This document shows, one piece after another, positions 36,921 to 43,912 of a stretch of DNA of 64,000 nt. This DNA comes from a bacterium (GTDB taxonomy: Bacteria > Spirochaetota > Leptospiria > Leptospirales > Leptonemataceae). Position numbers and translations under genes: made by a program. A model generated the notes under the pieces. That model did no database searches. It worked only from the letters and a program-made list of their open reading frames with translations, and had not been told where the DNA came from. Position 1 is the first letter of the stretch, and every line of letters begins with the position of its first letter. The stretch covers positions 310,001 through 374,000 of the forward strand of contig JANSYA010000004.1 of the NCBI GenBank assembly GCA_024742665.1, read 5' to 3'.

Positions 36921-37215
36921 AAATCAGGGGAACCTTTGTTAAGTACTCGAAGTACGCTCCAGCATTATCGCGTGCACGAAACGCCAGGCGCACCAATGTT
37001 TATAGTATCGGTACTTTTCGTCCAGGAAAATCAAGAATCTACACAATATAGTTGCGACCCTTATAGCTGGCGCCGCATCGCCGAAATCCAGCCGGTTTTC
37101 AGAGTTCACGCGATCGCTGCACAAAGAACCCGACGCTGGATTATGTCGCATTTCGCCCGGACCAGGCCGCCGGGAATCTGGTTGCCAGCGGATCGAAAAC
37201 CTGGTTTCTGCCGTT

Positions 37216-38025
37216 ATGTCCGATAACGCAAGCGACGTGCTCAAAATCGAGTCCCGCGCCACACAGTTCGGCGGACACGTCGTTGCGTGGCGCCTCAATC
37301 GACCGGAAGCCGGCAACTCCGTAAGCCTGGAACTGCTGGGGGCTCTCGAAGCCGCCGCCGACGACGCCGCGAAAGATCCGGAGCTGCGAGCGATCATCAT
37401 CATGGGCGAAGAGCCGCGCTTTTTTTCGACCGGCGCCGATCTGAAAGAGCGAGCGACGATGTCGCCGGCCCAGGTGAAAGACTTTTTAAAACGAATCAAC
37501 TCGCTCTTTCGTCGCATCGAGACGCTGCCCTGCCCGGTCATCGCCGCGATCGGCGGCTTCGCCCTGGGCGGCGGACTCGAACTCGCTCTGGCCTGCGATC
37601 TGCGCATCGCCGGCGAAAACGCGCAGCTCGGTTTGCCCGAAACGAGCCTGGGAATTATTCCCGGCGCGGGCGGCACCCAGCGACTGAGTCGAGCGATCGG
37701 ACTGCCCCGGGCCAAAGAGCTGATCTTCACCGCCGCGCGCATCGACGCCCGCCGGGCTTTAGAAATCGGCCTGGTGCAATCAATCCACAGCCCGCCCGAT
37801 CTCAGCACGGCCGCCTTTCATCTCGCGGCGGATACGATCGGCCGCAACGCGCCGATCGCCCTGCGACAGGCCAAGCTTGCGCTGAACGAAGGTTACGATA
37901 AGGATCTCGAGGCGGGGCTGAAAGTCGAACAGAAGGCCTATGCGGTCACCATTCCAACGGAAGACCGCGTCGAGGCTCTCACGGCCTTTCGCGAAAAGCG
38001 CAAACCGCACTTTCAGGGAAAATAG
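37216..38025 (+). CDS. Enoyl-CoA hydratase/isomerase family protein
   Basis: 269 residues, crotonase fold, hexamer-forming in the family. The two oxyanion-hole and catalytic blocks are intact: FFSTGADLKERATMSPAQVK, IGGFALGGGLELALACDLRI with one catalytic Glu, and LGLPETSLGIIPGAGGTQRL with the second Glu. Both Glu present means hydratase activity (beta-oxidation or fatty-acid/branched-chain degradation) is more likely than isomerase alone. ATG 37216. Exact substrate cannot be told; no beta-oxidation genes are next to it. dcd follows after 50 bases on the same strand, possibly co-transcribed. It is divergent from fliH across about 295 bases without a gene. Confidence 0.92.
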   Translation: MSDNASDVLKIESRATQFGGHVVAWRLNRPEAGNSVSLELLGALEAAADDAAKDPELRAIIIMGEEPRFFSTGADLKERATMSPAQVKDFLKRINSLFRRIETLPCPVIAAIGGFALGGGLELALACDLRIAGENAQLGLPETSLGIIPGAGGTQRLSRAIGLPRAKELIFTAARIDARRALEIGLVQSIHSPPDLSTAAFHLAADTIGRNAPIALRQAKLALNEGYDKDLEAGLKVEQKAYAVTIPTEDRVEALTAFREKRKPHFQGK

Positions 38026-38075
38026 CGGCCCCCGCGACCAATCCAACGCACTACTACGACAGGAGTCAGTCTTTC

Positions 38076-38597
38076 ATGATACTTACCGGACCGGAAATTC
38101 AAAAACGCATGGGCGATGATATTAAGATCGAGCCCTACGACGCCAATTTGATTAACCCGAATTCATACAATCTGCGCCTGCACAATGAGTTTCTGGTGTA
38201 TACGAACAAAGAGCTGGATATGAAGCATCCGAACCCCACGGAGAAGATCGTGGTCGGCGACGAAGGGATTCTGATCGAACCGGGACGGCTCTATCTCGGT
38301 CGCACGCTCGAATACACCGAAACCCACAACCTGGTGCCGATGCTCGAAGGCCGCTCCTCGATCGGCCGGCTGGGCATGTTCGTCCACGTAACGGCGGGAT
38401 TCGGCGACGTCGGCTTCAAAGGCTACTGGACTCTGGAAATCTCGACGATCCAGCCGATTCGCATCTATCCCGGCGTGGAAATCTGCCAGATCTTTTACCA
38501 TACGATCAACGGCGATATCATCGAATACAAGTCGAACAAGTACCAGAACAATCGCGAAATCCAGTCCAGTATGCTGTACAAAGACTTCTCGAAATAA
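38076..38597 (+). CDS. dcd: dCTP deaminase
   Basis: 173 residues. It deaminates dCTP to dUTP for thymidylate synthesis. The trimeric dUTPase-like fold shows in NPNSYNLRLHNEFLVY, EGRSSIGRLGMFVHVTAGFG (catalytic Ser and Arg) and VGFKGYWTLEISTIQPIRIY with the catalytic Glu of TLE. The block HVTAGFGDVGFKG looks a little like the bifunctional dCTP deaminase-dUTPases, so direct release of dUMP is possible. ATG 38076 has AGGAG 10 bases upstream. It follows the enoyl-CoA hydratase gene by 50 bases. Confidence 0.95.
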   Translation: MILTGPEIQKRMGDDIKIEPYDANLINPNSYNLRLHNEFLVYTNKELDMKHPNPTEKIVVGDEGILIEPGRLYLGRTLEYTETHNLVPMLEGRSSIGRLGMFVHVTAGFGDVGFKGYWTLEISTIQPIRIYPGVEICQIFYHTINGDIIEYKSNKYQNNREIQSSMLYKDFSK

Positions 38598-39033
38598 CGG
38601 CAAAGCCACAGATCGCACGATCCCACGGATCTGCGCCTGGAGTAATCCCCGCACCTAATCCAGGCGGACGAATACGCAAAATTCAAAAGTCATTTCGAAC
38701 GCGCGCCCACACACGCATCCGTGCAATCAGTGGCATCCGTGGCTACAAGATCCGCACGCCTTCGCGGGCGACACTTCGCCGAAAAATCGCGCAGGTCGCC
38801 CATCCAACTATCTTTGCGGCGACGCAAGCCTGTTTCGCACAACACCAGAAGCCGCGTACAATTCAAGCAGGCGAATTTTCAAAATTCAAAATCGAACCCG
38901 CCCTTGCCCCGTACATCCGTGCGATCTGTGAAATCCGTGGCGAAAAAGCCAATCGTGCGAAGCGCATTTCGCATACCGCCGCGCGAAGATTTCTCTTGAC
39001 GATTTCCACGGGGGCCTGAGCATTCAGGGGTCT
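38598..39033. repeat. Intergenic region with three copies of the CCACGGAT-type repeat
   Basis: No gene is supported in these 436 bases. Copies of the repeat lie near 38604-38631 (GCCACAGATCG start), 38716-38744 and 38914-38942 (both ending CCGTGGC, that is, inverted). The first and last face each other about 310 bases apart. A TTGACG lies at 38996-39001 ahead of the next gene, but no good -10 follows it. Confidence 0.55.
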
Positions 39034-39549
39034 ATGTCAAAACGCATGTGGAAACAGTCCTTCACGTTCTACGTGTTGTTGCTCGCCGTGCCGAATATCG
39101 TGCTCGGCCTCTGGCTCGCCGCCTATCCCCAGACGCTGCTTCCGGCCTTTCTGCCCGCGGACGCGCAAAGCGCCACGGCCGAACCGGCGGCGAAGGCCGC
39201 GAGCGCGACTCCCGCCGACGCGGGTGCCGACTCAGAATCGAGCATCACCGGCTTCTTCGACTTTAGCACGCAGCCGCTGTCGCCGGAGCTGAAGTACATC
39301 GCCCGCCTGGCGGGGCTGGGCCTGTTCATGGTCAGCATGCTTCTGTTCACGGCTCGCCGCAATCCGGCTCAGAACCGCGAGCTGATGTTCTGGATGAGTC
39401 TGTACTATGCGGGACTGGCCGTGCTCAATCTCGCCGCGGCCTTTTTCGGCGAAATCAGCCTGTGGACCCTGCCGGCCGGCGTCTTCTGGCTGGCCGCCGC
39501 CTTCTTTTTGATGGCCTTCGCATCGCGCTATTTGTTGGTCAGAGAATAG
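39034..39549 (+). CDS. Four-helix inner-membrane protein (171 aa), unknown
   Basis: ATG 39034, GGGG shortly upstream. Helices: FTFYVLLLAVPNIVLGLWLA (about 10-30), YIARLAGLGLFMVSMLLFTA (about 88-108), LMFWMSLYYAGLAVLNLAAA (about 117-136) and LPAGVFWLAAAFFLMAFASR (about 147-167). Between helices 1 and 2 is an Ala/Glu-rich periplasmic loop of about 40 residues. I do not recognise a family beyond general resemblance to small DoxX- or DUF4149-like proteins. It begins a plus-strand gene run, the next start being 22 bases after its stop. Confidence 0.7.
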   Translation: MSKRMWKQSFTFYVLLLAVPNIVLGLWLAAYPQTLLPAFLPADAQSATAEPAAKAASATPADAGADSESSITGFFDFSTQPLSPELKYIARLAGLGLFMVSMLLFTARRNPAQNRELMFWMSLYYAGLAVLNLAAAFFGEISLWTLPAGVFWLAAAFFLMAFASRYLLVRE

Positions 39550-39570
39550 CCCCCGCGAAATTGTGGCTTT

Positions 39571-40257
39571 GTGTTCAAGCTGTGGAAGGACATCCAGGCG
39601 ATCAAACGCAATGACCCGGCGGCCAGGGGTCTTGAATTCCTGCTCTATCCCTCGCTCCACGCCATCGCCATGCACCGGCTGCTGTGCTACCCCCTGCACT
39701 GCATGCATCTGCGCTTCCTGGCGCGCTTCTTCTCCCAGCTATCGCGCTTTTTTACGGGGATGGAAATCCATCCCGGAGCGAAGATCGCGGAGGGATTTTT
39801 CTGCGACCACGGGATGGCGGTGGTCATCGGCGCGACCAGCGAGATCGGCAAAAACTGCGTGATGTTCCACGGGGTGACTCTCGGCGGCACGGGCAAACAT
39901 GAGGATCAGCGGCATCCCTGCGTCGGCGACAACGTAACCATCGGCACGAACGCGACCCTGCTGGGACCGATCAAAGTCGGCGAAAACGCGAAGATCGGCG
40001 CGGAGACGGTCGTCATCAACCGCGACATCCCCAAAAACTGCACGGTGGTCGGTACTCCCGGCTGCATCGTCCGCCGGGATGGACGCCGGGTGAATCCGCC
40101 GGAACCGCTCCCGGTCAGCAACTATCGAATTGATGAAATCGCGGCCGAAGCCCGGGCCGAAAATGGCGGGCCCGCCTCCGGCGATGCGGCCAATTCCGCC
40201 GAAACCCGCGATAATCCCGACCCCGCGGCTGGTCAGACCTCGCCTGTACCTCCTTGA
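39571..40257 (+). CDS. cysE: Serine O-acetyltransferase (short CysE type)
   Basis: 228 residues, GTG start at 39571. The left-handed beta-helix of hexapeptide repeats is plain: GMEIHPGAKIAEGFFCDHGM, VVIGATSEIGKNCVMFHGVT, LGGTGKHEDQRHPCVGDNVT, IGTNATLLGPIKVGENAKIG and the closing VVGTPGCIVRRDG. DHG and the H of MFHGVTLGG are the catalytic His/Asp neighbourhood of CysE. It should transfer acetyl from acetyl-CoA to serine, first step of cysteine synthesis. The N-terminal helical domain is shorter than in E. coli (about 273 residues), as in many Gram-positive and spirochaete CysE. A Pro/Ala/Asn-rich tail of about 40 residues is unique. No cysK is adjacent. Confidence 0.88.
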   Translation: MFKLWKDIQAIKRNDPAARGLEFLLYPSLHAIAMHRLLCYPLHCMHLRFLARFFSQLSRFFTGMEIHPGAKIAEGFFCDHGMAVVIGATSEIGKNCVMFHGVTLGGTGKHEDQRHPCVGDNVTIGTNATLLGPIKVGENAKIGAETVVINRDIPKNCTVVGTPGCIVRRDGRRVNPPEPLPVSNYRIDEIAAEARAENGGPASGDAANSAETRDNPDPAAGQTSPVPP

Positions 40258-40288
40258 CGGATCTCCGGCCGCTCAGTAATTTACGGGT

Positions 40289-41155
40289 ATGCTGGAATTC
40301 CAGAGGGGAAACGCCGATCATCCCACCGGAAATTTAATGGTCTACTGCCACGTGCACGGGCACAATCCGGTCCAGCCGGGCGGCGACCTGATCGTGTGCA
40401 ATGTTGTCGTGAGCTATGTCTCGGCGCGCAGCAATCACTTCCCGGTCGTAATCTTTCCGCCCACCGCTCTGCCGGCCTACGACGATCTGGAAAACCTGCT
40501 GGAACTGAGCGATAACTACGACCTGGTCCAGCTCGAAGATTTTGAAATCCCCGGCGACCAGGATGAAGATTCTTACGTGCGCGAGCGATTGGACGTCTTC
40601 AATCGCTACGTGATGGAGTACGTCGAACTCTGCCGGGAGCATATTCAAGAACAGATCGGCCGCCAGAACCCGTCGGATATGAATCGCCCGGCTCGCGAAA
40701 TTCGTGAATTGCCGGATCTGCGTCCGGAACAGGCGGCCCGCGGCGACGCCGACGGCGGAAGCCCCGAAGACGATTTACGCCTGCTGGGCGGTGCTTCTCA
40801 GAGCGGCGCTTCGCGGGACGATGCTTCGGGAGAGGAACGCTCCAGAGGTCGCGGCCGGGGTATCAAAATCGCGCGCTTTCGCGGCGACGAAGCTTCGGCC
40901 CTCGACTATCTGGAATCCTGGATCGACAGCACCGAAAGCGTGCCGGCGGAGATGCCGGACGAACTCAATCGAGTGATTCATTTTATCGCTTCGAACTATC
41001 CGCGCTACGATATCCATAATTTTCAGCGCATCTTAAATCGCGGCAAGCCCGATCTGCCGAAGCTCTATTTGCAAAAATTCCGGGCCATCTATACCGAAGA
41101 ATACGAGCAGGCCGCGGAAATTCAGAGCACCATCCGCCGGCTGGAAAAATCCTGA
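40289..41155 (+). CDS. Conserved-looking protein with C-terminal UVR-type motif
   Basis: 288 residues. The N-terminal third (NLMVYCHVHGHNPVQPGGDL, HFPVVIFPPTALPAYDDLEN) has no recognised domain; a charged Gly/Ser/Asp-rich linker fills about 140-190; the C-terminal third ends in IYTEEYEQAAEIQSTIRRLE, which fits the UVR motif of UvrB/UvrC and related proteins (YEEAAxxRDxIxxLE). UVR motifs bind UvrA-type partners or other UVR proteins, and occur in McsA and Clp ATPases. Function otherwise unknown. ATG 40289 used; an inner ATG at 40337 is possible. The gene is sandwiched between cysE and an aldo/keto reductase with gaps of 31 and 18 bases. Confidence 0.7.
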   Translation: MLEFQRGNADHPTGNLMVYCHVHGHNPVQPGGDLIVCNVVVSYVSARSNHFPVVIFPPTALPAYDDLENLLELSDNYDLVQLEDFEIPGDQDEDSYVRERLDVFNRYVMEYVELCREHIQEQIGRQNPSDMNRPAREIRELPDLRPEQAARGDADGGSPEDDLRLLGGASQSGASRDDASGEERSRGRGRGIKIARFRGDEASALDYLESWIDSTESVPAEMPDELNRVIHFIASNYPRYDIHNFQRILNRGKPDLPKLYLQKFRAIYTEEYEQAAEIQSTIRRLEKS

Positions 41156-41173
41156 CAGCCCCCTGTTTTTGTT

Positions 41174-42712
41174 TTGGCCAAACAGCTATACCAGCCCCGC
41201 ACGATTCCCGGTCGCGCGACCCCCGAAGGCACGCGCAATTATTTCGACGAACTTGCGGCGACGCATCCGGAGTACCAGGCGGAGCACTGGTTTCGCCGGC
41301 TGCCGGAACCCCTGAGCTGGCACGTGTCGCGCCTGGGTTTCGGGACGTATCGCATCGCCCGGGGCCACCGCCCTTTTTTCGACGCCCTGCGCGAAGCTCT
41401 GATCAGCGGCACCAATGTAATCGACACGGCGGCGAATTACGCCGACGGCGAATCCGAGGGGCTGGTCGGCGACGTGCTCTCGGAAGTGCTCGGCGGCGGC
41501 CGGGTGCTGCGCGAACAGCTCGTGCTGATCGGCAAAGCCGGCTATATCCAGGGCCGCAATCTCGAATTGTACGAACGCAATCGCAAACGCTACACCGAAG
41601 CGGTGTGGTTGCATCCGAAACTCCTGCACTGCATCCAGCCGGAGTTTTTAATCGATCAAATCGACTTCAGCCGGCGACGCCTGGGAGTCGAAACGATCGA
41701 CGTCTTTCTTTTGCATTCGCCCGAGTACTATCTGAAACGCTGCGAAGCGGACGGAGTAGCGCACGCAGAGGCGCACCAGGAATTTCATCGCCGCCTTGCA
41801 CGGGCCTTCGAGTGCCTGGAGGGGCTGGTCGAGCGCGGCCAAATAGCGGCGTACGGCCTGTCTTCAAATAGCCTGGCCGCGCCTTCGGAACAGTATACCG
41901 CCGTGGATCTTGGCCGGATTCTGGAATACGCGCCGCCGAATTTTCGCGTGCTTCAATTTCCCGCAAACCTGGCGGAGAACGACTTCCGATATTCGCGGCT
42001 GGCCGGCGGCGGCATTCTGGCCAGCGTCGCCGAAAAGGCCGGACTGTGGACTCTGGCGAACCGCCCACTAAATTCGATGCCTCCCGGCCGCGGTCTGTTG
42101 CGCATCGCGCGGAATCCCAACCCGCCGCCGGACGACGGGGCAAGCGCCATCGCCGAATTCAATCGCATGGCGGATCGCCTGGTGGAAACCGAAGAACAGG
42201 TGACACGCATATTCGCGCCGCGGCATTTCATCTTCGACCAGCGAACTCCGGCGCCCAGCGGACTGGTGTATCATTACAAGAACGCCTTTACCCATCGCGA
42301 AAGCTTTCGAGAAAACCGCGTGGCCCTGACCCGCGAAGTTCAGCGTACCATCAACTACCTGAAGGCCCTGGCCGAAACCGACGAAGAAAGTTTCGCGATT
42401 GAGAGCCTGGTGCGCCTGACCAACGGCGTCTTCGGTCTCTGGGAACGCTACGTCGACATGCGCTACCACTATCGTTTGAGCCATCTCGAAGAATGTCTGG
42501 CCCGCAGCAGCCCGGCCCTGGACGGCCGCCCCCTGGCCCAGCAGGCGGTTCTGTTTTTATTGGGCGCCGCGGTGCCCACGACCGTGCTGGTCGGCATGCG
42601 CCAGCCGGCCTACGTGCGGCAAATGCACGAGATCTACGGCCTGCCCGCCCCGCCGAATACGGATCTGCTGGGCATCGTCACCGCGGCTGAAACCGCCTTC
42701 GACGAGATTTGA
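41174..42712 (+). CDS. Aldo/keto reductase with long C-terminal extension
   Basis: 512 residues from TTG 41174. The AKR TIM barrel occupies about 50-350: FGTYRIARGHRPFFDALREA, NVIDTAANYADGESEGLVGD (catalytic Asp and Tyr), LVLIGKAGYIQGRN (Lys) and the strand VETIDVFLLHSPEYY (His). So the Asp-Tyr-Lys-His tetrad is complete and NAD(P)H-dependent carbonyl reduction is expected. The extension from about residue 340 is helical and includes RTINYLKALAETDEESFAIE and ALDGRPLAQQAVLFLLGAAV, not part of standard AKRs (about 320 residues). Substrate unknown. TTG is weak; no other start fits better. It is co-directional with the neighbours at 18 bases upstream and about 110 downstream. Confidence 0.88.
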   Translation: MAKQLYQPRTIPGRATPEGTRNYFDELAATHPEYQAEHWFRRLPEPLSWHVSRLGFGTYRIARGHRPFFDALREALISGTNVIDTAANYADGESEGLVGDVLSEVLGGGRVLREQLVLIGKAGYIQGRNLELYERNRKRYTEAVWLHPKLLHCIQPEFLIDQIDFSRRRLGVETIDVFLLHSPEYYLKRCEADGVAHAEAHQEFHRRLARAFECLEGLVERGQIAAYGLSSNSLAAPSEQYTAVDLGRILEYAPPNFRVLQFPANLAENDFRYSRLAGGGILASVAEKAGLWTLANRPLNSMPPGRGLLRIARNPNPPPDDGASAIAEFNRMADRLVETEEQVTRIFAPRHFIFDQRTPAPSGLVYHYKNAFTHRESFRENRVALTREVQRTINYLKALAETDEESFAIESLVRLTNGVFGLWERYVDMRYHYRLSHLEECLARSSPALDGRPLAQQAVLFLLGAAVPTTVLVGMRQPAYVRQMHEIYGLPAPPNTDLLGIVTAAETAFDEI

Positions 42713-42825
42713 CGGCGACCGAGAAGGCCGCGGCGGCCCGCTGCGGGCGATTGGGGGCCGGGCTTTTTGGTTGCCAGACCGTGTGGGATCGAAAAACTAA
42801 CGTTCGAAGCACGCCGGAGCAGACT

Positions 42826-43050
42826 ATGGGACTCAACACGACACAACAGCAGCTGCTGGAACAGTACAACACGGCGCTGGATCTCTACAAGCGCCGGGAG
42901 TGGCAGGCCGCCCTGGACGCCTTCAATAAGGCGCTGGAATACGATTCCCACGACGGTCCGACCCGGGTCTACATCGGCCGCTGCGAAGCCTACCTGAAAG
43001 AACCGCCGGGCGAAGACTGGGACGGCGTGTTCGAAATGAAAACGAAATAA
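42826..43050 (+). CDS. Small TPR-type protein (74 aa)
   Basis: ATG 42826 with GGAG 7 bases upstream. A single TPR pair is seen: YNTALDLYKRREWQAALDAF and NKALEYDSHDGPTRVYIGRC. The end EPPGEDWDGVFEMKTK closely resembles the C-terminal tail of many class III adenylate/guanylate cyclases (pattern PPxxWDGVxxMxxK), so this may be a detached cyclase C-terminal module, or a decayed remnant of one; that link is by family knowledge, not proven here. It ends two bases before the bactofilin start, so it is translated with bactofilin. Confidence 0.75.
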   Translation: MGLNTTQQQLLEQYNTALDLYKRREWQAALDAFNKALEYDSHDGPTRVYIGRCEAYLKEPPGEDWDGVFEMKTK

Positions 43051-43051
43051 T

Positions 43052-43426
43052 ATGGCGAAAAAGAAAGATAGTCTGCTGCCGGAAATCACCGAAGGCGGCG
43101 CAGTCTCAACCGTGCTCGGCACCGAGACAGATTTTAACGGTCTGCTCGAATTTAAGAAACCGCTCCAGATCAACGGAAACTTCGAAGGCGAGATCGTCAC
43201 CGACGGCGTTCTGCTGATCGGCGAAACGGCTACCGTGCGCGCCAATATCCAGGCCGGAACGGTCGTGGTCGGCGGCGAGGTCTTCGGCAATATCGTAGCC
43301 CGCAATCGACTGGAGATGCTTCAGACGGGCCGGGTCCACGGCAATATTAAAACCGCCAAACTGCAAATCGCCGACGGCGTGGTCTTCGACGGCAACTGCG
43401 AAATGATCGATCCCCAGAGCGCCTGA
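43052..43426 (+). CDS. Bactofilin
   Basis: 124 residues with the bactofilin core repeated strands: TVLGTETDFNGLLEFKKPLQ, INGNFEGEIVTDGVLLIGET, ATVRANIQAGTVVVGGEVFG, NIVARNRLEMLQTGRVHGNI. Such proteins polymerise without nucleotide into filaments that control cell shape, curvature and flagella in spirochaetes. N-terminal Lys-rich tail (MAKKKDSLLPE) is the likely membrane or partner contact. It starts two bases after the TPR gene. A 7-pair hairpin (GAGCGCC-tgac-GGCGCTC) spans the stop codon and may end the transcript. Confidence 0.93.
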   Translation: MAKKKDSLLPEITEGGAVSTVLGTETDFNGLLEFKKPLQINGNFEGEIVTDGVLLIGETATVRANIQAGTVVVGGEVFGNIVARNRLEMLQTGRVHGNIKTAKLQIADGVVFDGNCEMIDPQSA

Positions 43427-43912
43427 CGGCGCTCCCTTCGGGTGCCTGAGGCGTTCTCCCTGCCCCTGCGAACGGCGCTGCCTGCGGCCCCGGCGCGATC
43501 CCCGCGCCAATTTGATTTAAATCCGGGCTTTAGCCGGCTGCTGAAAAAGTCGCTCGAAATGGGTATCAGTAGAATTCATTTGGGCGCCGGCCGGGCGCCG
43601 GGCTGCTCCATCAACTGCCGTTCGCTGCGCACGCTGAATAGCGCCTGCAACAACAGAGCGCGCAGCAGGTATTCCGGGAATCTTTGCCACGGATTTCACA
43701 GATTGCACGGATAGAAATTCCGTTTTTGTGGTCATTGCGTTTCAGCTGTGAGAACCAAATTCGCGGACCGACGCTCGACGTGAACCATCACGCCGCCAGG
43801 GTAGATCTTACGTATTCGTATTCGAAATAAGGTCGACCCTCGCGCGCCTCGGTGGCTTGTTTCAAGCCACGCGGTGCGGCTTCCAAAACGTATGAATCAC
43901 ATGGGAGCTGCA
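43427..43912. other. Intergenic region between bactofilin and the glycosyltransferase (tail to tail)
   Basis: About 490 bases with no gene I can support. A CCACGGAT-type repeat lies at 43686-43712. A perfect hairpin GTGGCTTG-ttt-CAAGCCAC at 43852-43870 stands about 42 bases beyond the glycosyltransferase stop on the minus strand; it lacks a T-run. A GC-rich self-complementary block is near 43587. Confidence 0.45.

Noticed and set aside
43442..43714. Possible 90-aa plus-strand gene after bactofilin
   Set aside because: Overlaps the CCACGGAT-type repeat, no ribosome-binding site, composition not protein-like.
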